This document shows, piece by piece, positions 22,640-31,283 of a stretch of 64,000 nucleotides of DNA; position 1 is the stretch's first letter, and each line of letters starts with the position of its first letter. The notes under the pieces were generated by a model that was given only the letters and a program-made list of their open reading frames with translations, made no database searches and was not told the DNA's origin. Location: the NCBI GenBank assembly GCA_964445775.1, contig CAYUMH010000007.1:1-64000 (forward strand). The letters run 5' to 3'. This DNA is from Terrimonas sp964445775 (lineage in GTDB: Bacteria > Bacteroidota > Bacteroidia > Chitinophagales > Chitinophagaceae). Position numbers and translations under genes: made by a program.

Positions 22640-22663
22640 TACCTGCTGCCTCTTTACTTTCAC

Positions 22664-24022
22664 TTAGTTTTCTGATAAACCGGGAAATGCATCAAATACT
22701 TTTTTAAGTTCAGCTGCTTTTTGCGGATAGCGTGTAATTACGTTTACTCTTTCACCAGGGTCCTGGTTAATATTAAACAGTTCTATAACCGCTTCTATTT
22801 TTTTCCCGGTCACGTTATCAATGGTTGCAGGGGCTTCCCGGTATTTCCAGTTTTCCATCCTTACCGCTTCGGCTTTACCATTGTTAACAATGTAGATGGG
22901 CCTGTGGTGATAATCTTCCTTATTTACTTTTCCCAATAACAGGTCACTTATATCCTGGCCATCCAAAGTTCTTCCCGCCGGTAACTGTGCTTTTACCAGT
23001 TTTACCAATGTAGGCAACAGGTCAAGATTAGAAATGGGATTACGGAGTACAACAGGTGCAAAACGATTTTTCCAATACAGGATAAAAGGCACCCTGATCC
23101 CTCCTTCATAAGAAGAGGCTTTGGAACCCCTGAAAACCCCGGCACTGCCGGCATGCCATCTTTCCGTTACACTATCTGCCGCCATACGATCAGGGTAAGC
23201 GACCCACGGACCGTTATCACTGGAAAAAATAAAGATGGTATTATCCAGCATCTTTTTCCGGGCCAATGTTTTCCATAATAAGTTCAGGCAACTGTCCATT
23301 TCTTCTACCACCACGCCCAGGGCCCCGCCCCTTTGTTCTGCCTCTGATTTGCTTGCCCTTACTGCTGTAGCAACGGGCAAATGCGGCATGTTATAAGCCA
23401 GGTATAGGAAGAAGGGTTGTTGTTGGGTTTGCTTTTCAATTACAGCAATCGCTTCTTTTGTATAAAGCAGGGTGAGTGAACTATCTGCGGGATTATTGAT
23501 AACCGGTGTCCTGTTTCGAAAAATTTTGATGGTTGTATCCGTTTTTACATAGGGATGCCTGTAGTCATGACTGTATAACATGCCATAATAACTATCAAAG
23601 CCCTGGGCTGTGGGATGGTGATAGGGTTGTTTATCGCCCAAATGCCATTTACCGATCATAGCCGTTTTATACCCGGCTTTTTTTAATACTTCTGCTATTG
23701 TTACCTCATTATCAGGCAAGCCTGCCTGTGCACCGGGGGCTATGGGAGCCGGCAGGTTGTACCGGGACGCATATCTCCCGGTAAAGAAAGAGGCCCTGGA
23801 GGGTGTACAGGATGGTGTAGACACCACAAAGTTGGTGGCTTTTATGCCTGCTGCTGCCATACTATCCAAAAATGGCGTGGCAATCACCGGGTTTCCGTAG
23901 GTCGCTAAATCGGCATATCCCAGATCGTCAGTAAGGACAAACACAATATTTGGTCTGTTTTGTGCAAAAGACAGGCTGGTAAACAGGCACAGTAAAACAC
24001 TAAAAACCAGGCGGGTTACCAT
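22664..24022 (-). CDS. Secreted sulfatase (arylsulfatase family)
   Basis: I start at MVTRLVFSV (24022), which gives a signal peptide cleaved near SFAQ, residue 21; the in-frame ATG at 24094 adds 24 residues before it. The protein has 452 residues, with DDLGYADL for metal binding and the formylglycine motif SCTPSRASFFTGRY, whose Cys72 must be oxidised by a sulfatase-maturating enzyme. KWHLGD and FSSDNGPW are further alkaline-phosphatase-superfamily motifs. The likely substrate is a sulfated glycan. It is a single gene with no SusCD pair next to it. Confidence 0.88.
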   Translation of the reverse strand: MVTRLVFSVLLCLFTSLSFAQNRPNIVFVLTDDLGYADLATYGNPVIATPFLDSMAAAGIKATNFVVSTPSCTPSRASFFTGRYASRYNLPAPIAPGAQAGLPDNEVTIAEVLKKAGYKTAMIGKWHLGDKQPYHHPTAQGFDSYYGMLYSHDYRHPYVKTDTTIKIFRNRTPVINNPADSSLTLLYTKEAIAVIEKQTQQQPFFLYLAYNMPHLPVATAVRASKSEAEQRGGALGVVVEEMDSCLNLLWKTLARKKMLDNTIFIFSSDNGPWVAYPDRMAADSVTERWHAGSAGVFRGSKASSYEGGIRVPFILYWKNRFAPVVLRNPISNLDLLPTLVKLVKAQLPAGRTLDGQDISDLLLGKVNKEDYHHRPIYIVNNGKAEAVRMENWKYREAPATIDNVTGKKIEAVIELFNINQDPGERVNVITRYPQKAAELKKVFDAFPGLSEN

Positions 24023-24182
24023 AACAACATGATTATTTTGTAATAAAAGCCAAAAATAAATGTTCCGCAATTTGATGAACAAAAAATAAAACAATATTTT
24101 GGCATCATTATCGTTACTACTAGTATATTATCCCTTCCTGAGAAATAGCCATTATTTTTATTGTACACTTTTAAACTTAGTT

Positions 24183-24311
24183 ATGAAGAAGTTTTTTCTT
24201 TTGGCCACTCTTGTGGGTTCACTGGTGGTTATGTTTTCGTCCTGTGCCGCTACCAAGCGTGATTGCCAAGGAGTAAAACATACCCGTTTAAAAAATGGTA
24301 TTTACCTGTAA
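24183..24311 (+). CDS. Small lipoprotein (42 aa)
   Basis: The short open frame begins MKKFFLLATLVGSLVVMF and has lipobox FSSCAATKRDCQG with the lipidated Cys at residue 21. The mature peptide is only about 22 residues, ending NGIYL. Short lipoproteins with SCAATKRDCQG-type starts are widespread in Bacteroidota, but their function is not known. It is 80 bases upstream of the next secreted protein, so the two may share a transcript. Confidence 0.6.
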   Translation: MKKFFLLATLVGSLVVMFSSCAATKRDCQGVKHTRLKNGIYL

Positions 24312-24391
24312 GGATATTACACAAATTATTTCCATTTGTATTGATCCCGGTTAATAAGCCGGGATTTGTTATTTTAGCGAAAACCCGGCAT

Positions 24392-24919
24392 ATGGTACGT
24401 CCCGCTTTTTTATTATTATGTATTTTGTTTCTTTCTATTACCACTACGGCGCAAACATCGGCCTTTCCCCAATCCTGGCAGGGCCAGTGGAAGGGAATAT
24501 TAAGCTGGTATAAAACCGGAGCCGATACGGCCCGGCAGGTTAATATGGAGTTACATATTTTACCGGGTGACAGCGCCAATACCTGGAGCTGGAAAATTAT
24601 TTACCAGGCGCCGCAAACCGACCAGCGCCCCTATACCTTACAACTGAAAGACGCCGCTAAGAAACACTGGGTTATTGATGAGCACAACGGCATTATACTG
24701 GACCAGTTTTTTGTGGCAGATAAATTATGCGGCAGTTTCTCTGTCGGCAGCAGCATTATTAATAATTGTTACCAGTTACAGGGCGACAGTCTTATTGTTG
24801 AATTTTACACTATGGGGTTACAACCGCTCAATACTACCGGTAGGGGTACGGAGGATTCGCCGGCAGTAAATAATTATGCTATATATGCTTATCAGAAAGC
24901 TGTATTATACAGGAAGTAG
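24392..24919 (+). CDS. Secreted protein of unknown function (175 aa)
   Basis: I take the start at MVRPAFLLLCILF (24392) because it gives a signal peptide ending near TTAQ. The mature part starts FPQSWQGQWKGILSWY and is beta-rich with GQWKG, SWKIIYQAP and a C-terminal YAIYAYQKAVLYRK. I do not recognise the family; the WxGxWxG start is seen in lipocalin-like or DUF-type secreted proteins. No catalytic motif is visible. Confidence 0.55.
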   Translation: MVRPAFLLLCILFLSITTTAQTSAFPQSWQGQWKGILSWYKTGADTARQVNMELHILPGDSANTWSWKIIYQAPQTDQRPYTLQLKDAAKKHWVIDEHNGIILDQFFVADKLCGSFSVGSSIINNCYQLQGDSLIVEFYTMGLQPLNTTGRGTEDSPAVNNYAIYAYQKAVLYRK

Positions 24920-25260
24920 TTTGCAGATAGCCGGCACCCGGAGCTAAGCATTAAAAAAGTTTGAGCGGTTAGACAACCGCTCATTCCCATTGCTATTTAC
25001 TAGTAAGGCTCTTGAATCCATAGCAATTTATTTTAAAATCTTTTTTTGTATTTCGTTACACTCAATATATTACACAGACCTCTTCATTTTTTTGGAAGAC
25101 CGAAACTATGTTAAACTGTCTGAAATTATTTTTCAATAATTTGCTCTTTTTGTCTCATCTATATCTTTTTTGAAAAACATTATACTAATTAATAATCTCC
25201 TCTAGTAAAGAAGCTCTTTTAAGCCTGATGTTTTAATCCATGATTTTGGCTGCTTAATAG
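24920..25260. other. Gene-free interval
   Basis: About 340 AT-rich bases with no coding frame on either strand. A GAGCGGTT-AGAC-AACCGCTC hairpin sits at 24963-24982, with a T tract on the minus strand. I see nothing else here. Confidence 0.4.
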
Positions 25261-25268
25261 TACTTTTG
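25261..25268 (+). promoter_or_regulatory. Bacteroidota-type -7 box (TACTTTTG)
   Basis: TACTTTTG fits TAnnTTTG and a TTTGG lies about 20 bases upstream. It is 14 bases before the beta-lactamase ATG, so the leader would be very short. Confidence 0.45.
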
Positions 25269-25281
25269 CAAAAATTTTTGA

Positions 25282-26118
25282 ATGAAAAGGACTATCCTTA
25301 TCGGCCTTTTAGCCGCCATTACTTTTACTTTTAATGCCTGTAGTCCCAATAATGTAAAAAAGGACGATACCCTTAAGCAATATTTTGATGAATATGCTGT
25401 GGACGGCTGTTTTGGCATCATGAATAATGGCACCGGTGAGTTTACCGTGTATAATTTATCCCGCTATCGCGACAGTACTTTTTTGCCGGCTTCCACTTTT
25501 AAAATTGTCAACTCGCTTATCGGACTGCAAACCGGGGTTATCAGCAGCGATAGTATGGTTATTCCCTGGAACGGCGTTCCCAGCTGGAATGAAGAATGGA
25601 ATAAGGACCTGAACATGTACCAGGCCTTCAGGGTATCGGCACTCCCCTATTACCAGGAAGTGGCCCGCCGTATCGGCCCGGAGCGTATGCAGGCATGGTT
25701 AGATTCCTTACATTATGGTGCAGGGAAAAAAGATACCCTTTTCAAAATCAAATCGCCCATTGATTCTTTCTGGCTGGATAATACCCTGAAAGTTACTCCT
25801 GACGAGCAACTGGGCCTGGTAAAAAAACTATATTTCAACCAGCTGCCTTTCTTTAACCTGTACCAGGAAAAAGTAAAGAATGCCATGTTATTTGAAAACA
25901 ATGCCAATTACCGCCTGGCCTATAAAACCGGCTGGGGCTTCCCCGGTGAAAACCGCAGCATGGGCTGGGTAGTAGGCTGGATTGAGGAAAATAAACACCC
26001 TTACTTTTTTGTCCTGAATATTGAGTCAAAAGACAAGGACTTTAAAATGTACCAGAACCGGATGAAGATCTTAAACAATATATTAAAACACCTGGGCTTT
26101 TTTGAAGGGAATATGTAA
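25282..26118 (+). CDS. Class D (OXA-type) beta-lactamase, lipoprotein form
   Basis: The 278-residue serine hydrolase has a lipoprotein signal (NAC at residue 20). The class D catalytic STFK lies at 71-74, SAL at 119-121 takes the SxV place, and KTGWG sits near 215. The usual YGN motif appears as YGA (HYGAGK). W-rich blocks match the OXA fold. It would hydrolyse penicillins or oxacillin in the periplasm, though the altered motifs may narrow its range. It is a single gene with a terminator after it. Confidence 0.85.
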   Translation: MKRTILIGLLAAITFTFNACSPNNVKKDDTLKQYFDEYAVDGCFGIMNNGTGEFTVYNLSRYRDSTFLPASTFKIVNSLIGLQTGVISSDSMVIPWNGVPSWNEEWNKDLNMYQAFRVSALPYYQEVARRIGPERMQAWLDSLHYGAGKKDTLFKIKSPIDSFWLDNTLKVTPDEQLGLVKKLYFNQLPFFNLYQEKVKNAMLFENNANYRLAYKTGWGFPGENRSMGWVVGWIEENKHPYFFVLNIESKDKDFKMYQNRMKILNNILKHLGFFEGNM

Positions 26119-26155
26119 TCCTTTGCCAGGTAAAATAATAACCTGTTTTATATAA

Positions 26156-26187
26156 AAGAAAGCGGCCATCTGGTCGCTTTCTTTTTT
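26156..26187 (+). terminator. Intrinsic terminator after the beta-lactamase gene
   Basis: AAAGAAAGCG and CGCTTTCTTT pair in a 10-bp stem followed by TTTTT on the plus strand. Confidence 0.7.
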
Positions 26188-26247
26188 CGGTGCAATAATT
26201 GTATATTGTTTCCCAATATATTATCACCATTTATTAAGTTATTATCA

Positions 26248-27246
26248 TTGGGATTCCAGTTTCAATACCAGCAATTTGTTTGGCTTTTCGGCGGCATTGT
26301 TTTGTTGCTGCTCCTTTTCGCGGGTTTACAGCGTTGGAAAAAACGCAGCATCAGGGCTATGGGCGAGCCTCGTTTGGTACGCTCCCTTATGCATAACTTT
26401 TCCAGGTCGAGATACCTGTTAAAGTTTATACTGGTACTGCTGGCCTTTGGAATTGGCGTAGTGGCCGTAATGAATTTGCGTAAACCAGGGGGGCCGGACG
26501 GCGTTAACCGTAAGGGTATTGATATCATTTTTGCCCTGGATGTAAGCAAAAGTATGCTGGCCTCCGACCTTGCCCCTTCACGACTGGAAAGGGCCAAACA
26601 GCTTATTTACCGCTTAATGAAGGAGATGCCCAATGACCGTATCGGGCTGATTCTTTTTGCCGGTAAAGCCTACCTGCAAATGCCACTGACCCATGATCAT
26701 GGCTCGGCCCAGATGTTTGTAGCATCGGCTAACCCCAATGCAGTTGCCGCCCAGGGTACGGTAATAGGTGATGCTTTAAAACTTTCCTACGAAGCCTTTG
26801 AAACCTCGGAAACAAGGTATAAAGCCGTTATCCTGCTGTCTGATGGCGAAGACCATGACCCTTCGGCATTAACCCAGGCTACAGACCTTGCCACACATGG
26901 CTTAATGGTGAACACGGTAGGCATTGGTTCGGTACAGGGCGCCCATATTACCGATGCAGCAACCGGCGACATTAAAAAAGACCAAATGGGTAACCCGGTC
27001 ATTACCAAACTCAACGAAAAAGAACTATCGGATATAGCCCGTGTTACCAATGGCATTTATGTACAATTACAAAGCAGCGAACAGGCGGCCAAACAAATAC
27101 AGGCCCAGCTAGCCCAGATTGAGCAAAAAGTAACCGGTGATATTTCACTGATGAGTTTTCAAACCTATTTCTGGTGGTTTGCCGGCGCCATGTTGTTATT
27201 ACTGATCGTTGAACTTTTTATACCCGAAACAAAAAAAAGAGCATGA
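26248..27246 (+). CDS. batB: BatB-type VWA domain membrane protein
   Basis: No ATG precedes the conserved region. TTG at 26248 (GFQFQYQQFVW) is my chosen start; another TTG at 26206 is possible. The protein has a membrane helix near residues 10-25 and another near 55-75, then a von Willebrand A domain with MIDAS motif DVSKS (preceded by IIFALDVSKSMLASDLAPSR) and LLSDGEDHD. It ends with a C-terminal membrane helix (about 312-330). BatB belongs to the Bacteroidota aerotolerance operon, here directly joined to BatC by a 4-base overlap. BatA and MoxR are not in this window. Confidence 0.82.
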   Translation: MGFQFQYQQFVWLFGGIVLLLLLFAGLQRWKKRSIRAMGEPRLVRSLMHNFSRSRYLLKFILVLLAFGIGVVAVMNLRKPGGPDGVNRKGIDIIFALDVSKSMLASDLAPSRLERAKQLIYRLMKEMPNDRIGLILFAGKAYLQMPLTHDHGSAQMFVASANPNAVAAQGTVIGDALKLSYEAFETSETRYKAVILLSDGEDHDPSALTQATDLATHGLMVNTVGIGSVQGAHITDAATGDIKKDQMGNPVITKLNEKELSDIARVTNGIYVQLQSSEQAAKQIQAQLAQIEQKVTGDISLMSFQTYFWWFAGAMLLLLIVELFIPETKKRA

Positions 27247-27875
27247 AGGGGTTAAGCACTATATTATTCCTATTGATAGCAACCGCTACCTGTTTTGCGC
27301 AAACCACCGGTGCACAGGATATAAAAGGCGGCAACCAGCTTTACCAGAGCCAGGAATATGCCAAGGCCGAAGAAATGTACACGAAAGTACAGGCAACAGA
27401 TAAATATGCGCAGGCTGCCTTATACAACAAAGCCAATGCATTATATAAACAAAATAAACGGGAGGAAGCTATACAGTTATACAACCAGTTAATTGCCGAT
27501 AACAGTATTAAAAAAGAGTTGCTTGCCAAAATACATTATAACAAAGGGGTTATCTTTTCGGCCGGTCAAAAACTACCCGAAAGCATTGAAGCCTACAAAC
27601 AGGCATTACGACTGAACCCGGATGATACACAGGCAAGGGAGAACCTGCAAAAAGCCCTGTTGGAGTTAAAAGCAAAACAACCACCTCCTGAAAAGAAAAA
27701 GGAAGAAAAGAAAAAACAGGAGAAGGAGCAGCAAACACCGCAGCCTTCCAAGTTAAAACAAAAACAGGCCCAGCAGCAACTGGAACTCCTGCGTCAAAAA
27801 GAAAAACAGATCCAGGAGCGTTTACAAAACCAGAAGTCAAAAGAAGGTACCGGCGGGGTGCAGAAGGATTGGTAG
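27243..27875 (+). CDS. batC: BatC-type TPR protein
   Basis: The 210-residue protein begins with a signal peptide (MKGLSTILFLLIATATCFAQ). It has three TPR-like repeats (GNQLYQSQEYAKAEEMY, AALYNKANALYKQNKREEA, HYNKGVIFSAGQKLPES) and ends in a Lys/Gln/Glu-rich tail. The start ATGA overlaps the stop of batB. The Bat proteins form a periplasmic complex thought to support stress resistance. Confidence 0.8.
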   Translation: MKGLSTILFLLIATATCFAQTTGAQDIKGGNQLYQSQEYAKAEEMYTKVQATDKYAQAALYNKANALYKQNKREEAIQLYNQLIADNSIKKELLAKIHYNKGVIFSAGQKLPESIEAYKQALRLNPDDTQARENLQKALLELKAKQPPPEKKKEEKKKQEKEQQTPQPSKLKQKQAQQQLELLRQKEKQIQERLQNQKSKEGTGGVQKDW

Positions 27876-28255
27876 GGGATTTCAGAGTTCAGATTTGAGA
27901 TTTGAGATTTCGGATTTAGGCGTAAGACCTCATTATTTATCATTCAGAATGATGAGTTATGAATGATGAATGTGATTACTGAAAGAACAGGAGATTTGAG
28001 CCCCCGGGAAGAATATAAATTAATGCGTGCTTTTGATATTGCTCATTGTCCATTGTCAACTGTCAATTTTTAACAGTCCACTCCCTATCGCTCATTTCTG
28101 TTTTTGGGCCTCCAACTTCCAGACTTTTCACCTTTCGGACTTCCGGACTTCTCCCAACAACCCTTTTCCTGCATTCGTTCCGGTTTATTACCTTTGTTAC
28201 TGCTTAAAAACCGGCAAACGGCCTTTATTGGCTTTCATTGGCTATCCACAATATC
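27876..28255. other. Gene-free interval with degenerate GATTTGAG repeats
   Basis: About 380 bases. The first 40 bases repeat GAGATTTGAGATTTCGGATTT, similar to the run after 18023. The rest shows scattered TCAGAATGATGA pieces but no credible gene. Confidence 0.5.
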
Positions 28256-30286
28256 ATGCAATTATATACTACATCTCTTACACAATATAAACGCCTGGCT
28301 ACCAGAGAGGTAAAAGTTGGCGACCTGTTACTGGGCAATTTTCACCCTATCCGGCTACAAACCATGACCACCAAGGATACCATGGATACCATGGGTACCG
28401 TGGAAGAAAGCATCCGCTCCATTGAGGCCGGCGCAGAACTTATACGTATTACTGCCCCTTCCAAAAAAGAGGCGGAGAACCTGCTGGTAATTAAAAATGA
28501 ACTGCGCAAGCGTGGTTATAATACCCCCATTGTTGCCGATATACATTTTACCCCCAATGCGGCTGAAATTGCCGCCCGTATTATTGAAAAAGTAAGGGTG
28601 AACCCCGGCAATTATGTTGATAAAAAGAAATTTGAATTAATTGATTATACCGACGCCGATTATGCCGAGGAAATTGAAAGAATACAGGAACGTTTTACCC
28701 CGCTGGTAAAAATATGTAAAGAGTATGGCACGGCCATGCGTATTGGTACCAACCATGGTTCACTGAGCGACCGTATCATGAGCCGCTACGGCGATACCCC
28801 GATGGGCATGGTAGAAAGCGCCATGGAGTTCCTGCGTATTGCCCGCTACGAAAATTACCACAATATTGTACTGAGCATGAAAGCCAGTAACCCGCAGGTA
28901 ATGGTACAGGCCTACCGTTTGCTGGTAAAAACCATGCAGGAGGAGTTTAACGAATGTTACCCGCTGCATTTAGGTGTTACCGAAGCCGGTGATGGCGAAG
29001 ACGGCCGTTTAAAATCGGCTGTAGGCATTGGTACTTTATTAGAAGATGGTATTGGCGATACCGTTCGTGTTTCACTGACCGAAGACCCGGAGTTTGAAAT
29101 ACCCGTTTGCCGTGACCTGGTAAAACGTTATGAAGGTCAGCCGAATAATAATGTTTATACCACCGGTACGGTCCCTGATTTCCCCACCGGCAAACCTACT
29201 TATAACCCGCTGGCTTATAAACGCCGTGAAACTTTTGCAGTAGATAATATGGGCGCTAAACATGTGCCCGTGGTGATTGCCGATTTCAGTAAACAAAACA
29301 ATATCACCCCCGAACATTTGCGCAGCATTGGTTATACTTATAGCGAAACCCAGGATAAGTGGAGCATCAGCGATGCTGCAGCCGATTATATTTTTACCGG
29401 CAACCAGGTAATTGATTTTGCTTTACCCGGCACATTAAAAGTGATCACCTATCCTGATACCTGGTTACAGGCAGCGGATAAGACCAAGTATTTCCCCATT
29501 TTCCAGGATAGCGGCTATGTTAATGCGGAGCAAAAAAGCAACCTGGTCAACTTTGTCATGATCGATTGTTTTAATGATAAAACAGACCTGAACGACTTTA
29601 CTCATCTTGACAGCTTAGCCAATGACCCAACCGTTGTATTATGCCTGAGCAGTACGAATAAAAATGCCATGCAATCGGTACGCCGCATGTTTGCGGAGTT
29701 GCAAAGCCGGGACATAAAGAACCCCGTGATATTAATTACGGATAGCAATTGGGATACACCTGATGAGCACCTGATACATTATGGTACAGAAACCGGGGCC
29801 CTGCTTTTAGATGGCTTTGGTGATGGTATATGCCTGGGCATGTCGGCCACAGCTTATACCAGCGCCTCTGTTAACTCATCGGGGCGTAATTACAGCAGCA
29901 ACCAATCAGTAGAACAGTTTATCAATAATACCGCTTTCAGTATTTTACAGGCAACACGTACCCGCATTTCAAAAACAGAATATATCAGTTGCCCCAGTTG
30001 TGGCCGCACCTTGTTTGACCTGCAGGAAACTACGGCAAAGATCCGTTCGGTAACCAATCACCTGAAAGGTGTTAAAATTGCCATTATGGGTTGTATTGTA
30101 AATGGTCCCGGTGAAATGGCCGATGCCGATTTTGGCTATGTAGGCAGCGGACCAGGAAAAATAACCTTGTATAAAGGTAAAGAAGTGGTTAAACGCAATG
30201 TAAACAGCGAGGTGGCCGTAGAAGAGTTAATTAACCTGTTAAAAGAAAACGACGCCTGGGTAGATGTAGCGGCCGAAACAGTTTAA
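28256..30286 (+). CDS. ispG: 4-hydroxy-3-methylbut-2-en-1-yl diphosphate synthase (long IspG)
   Basis: IspG reduces MEcPP to HMBPP in the MEP isoprenoid pathway with a [4Fe-4S] cluster. I start at ATG 28256 (MQLYTTSLTQYKRL), giving 676 residues. This is the large form with an insert domain (about residues 270-560) found in Bacteroidota and plants. Cluster ligands are visible in SCPSCGRTLFDLQET and IMGCIVNGPGE near the C-terminus, and TIM-barrel motifs ADIHFTPNAAE and RIGTNHGSLSDR lie near the start. It is a monocistronic gene. Confidence 0.93.
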   Translation: MQLYTTSLTQYKRLATREVKVGDLLLGNFHPIRLQTMTTKDTMDTMGTVEESIRSIEAGAELIRITAPSKKEAENLLVIKNELRKRGYNTPIVADIHFTPNAAEIAARIIEKVRVNPGNYVDKKKFELIDYTDADYAEEIERIQERFTPLVKICKEYGTAMRIGTNHGSLSDRIMSRYGDTPMGMVESAMEFLRIARYENYHNIVLSMKASNPQVMVQAYRLLVKTMQEEFNECYPLHLGVTEAGDGEDGRLKSAVGIGTLLEDGIGDTVRVSLTEDPEFEIPVCRDLVKRYEGQPNNNVYTTGTVPDFPTGKPTYNPLAYKRRETFAVDNMGAKHVPVVIADFSKQNNITPEHLRSIGYTYSETQDKWSISDAAADYIFTGNQVIDFALPGTLKVITYPDTWLQAADKTKYFPIFQDSGYVNAEQKSNLVNFVMIDCFNDKTDLNDFTHLDSLANDPTVVLCLSSTNKNAMQSVRRMFAELQSRDIKNPVILITDSNWDTPDEHLIHYGTETGALLLDGFGDGICLGMSATAYTSASVNSSGRNYSSNQSVEQFINNTAFSILQATRTRISKTEYISCPSCGRTLFDLQETTAKIRSVTNHLKGVKIAIMGCIVNGPGEMADADFGYVGSGPGKITLYKGKEVVKRNVNSEVAVEELINLLKENDAWVDVAAETV

Positions 30287-30390
30287 GCCAGTATCTTTAT
30301 ATAGTAATTGTATTTTTTCCTTGCTTGCCTTGTCATGCCATAACCCCCGTGGTTACTAACATGTAGGCTTGTTAACCACAAGCAACTGTT

Positions 30391-31083
30391 ATGAAAAGAT
30401 TTTACTTTGTTTGTCTGTTCTTTGCCGTTTTGGCCATACACCTTATTGGCATTGTTATACACAATGATCTTGTTACCCTTATTACCAAACCGCTGCTCAT
30501 ACCCTGTATAACGGTCTTTTTTGTCGGCGCTTCATTATTTACACTTTCGCCTTTAAAACGCTATATCATTGCGGCTTTATTCTTTTCCTGGGCAGGTGAT
30601 GTATTACTGATGTTCCAGGCTAACCAGTCGGCCTTTTTTATCGGGGGATTGATCGCTTTTTTAATAGCCCATATATTTTATATTATTTTCTTTTACCGCA
30701 TATGGATAGCACAACGGTTGACAATGAAACCCGTGCTCCTCTTGCTGGTGGTTATATTTTATGCAGCGTTGATCGGTTTCCTGCTCCCGCATTTAGGTGC
30801 GATGCTGGTACCGGTTTTAGTGTATGGCTTTGTTATCAGCACCATGTTATGGTTTGCCCTGCATATGTACCTGCTACGCTATAAAGTTGCCGCTGCTCAT
30901 TTTATATCGGGGGCCCTACTGTTTGTTATTTCCGATTCGGTACTGGCCGTTAATAAATTTTACCAGGCTTTCCCGGCCGCTTCCTTTATTATTATGTTTA
31001 CTTACGCACTGGCGCAATGGCAATTGATCCGCGGGGCGGTGGTATATATTGCCGAAACGACACTTGCTCACAAAAAACAATAG
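30391..31083 (+). CDS. YhhN family (lysoplasmalogenase-like) membrane protein
   Basis: The 230-residue protein has about eight hydrophobic helices. The typical KPLLIPCITVFF near the N-terminus, FFSWAGDVLLMF and LLFVISDSVLAVNKF near residue 175 hold the conserved acidic residues of the YhhN/TMEM86 family. Human TMEM86B hydrolyses lysoplasmalogens; the bacterial substrate is not established. It ends 200 bases before nadB. Confidence 0.82.
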   Translation: MKRFYFVCLFFAVLAIHLIGIVIHNDLVTLITKPLLIPCITVFFVGASLFTLSPLKRYIIAALFFSWAGDVLLMFQANQSAFFIGGLIAFLIAHIFYIIFFYRIWIAQRLTMKPVLLLLVVIFYAALIGFLLPHLGAMLVPVLVYGFVISTMLWFALHMYLLRYKVAAAHFISGALLFVISDSVLAVNKFYQAFPAASFIIMFTYALAQWQLIRGAVVYIAETTLAHKKQ

Positions 31084-31283
31084 CTTTTTACCGGCACCGC
31101 AATTTTATTATACCAGCCCGGAAACTTTTAAGCCAGATCCGGCTGCAGCACCAGTAATGAGTTTATTATTGTCCCAAAACTAAGCCCCTCCTACTGTTAA
31201 CTTATCCCCGGTATTTCCGGATATTTGCAGCTAATATTGCCGCTACTGAACCCTTAGCGGAACAATTGTGTTTACTATAAACA

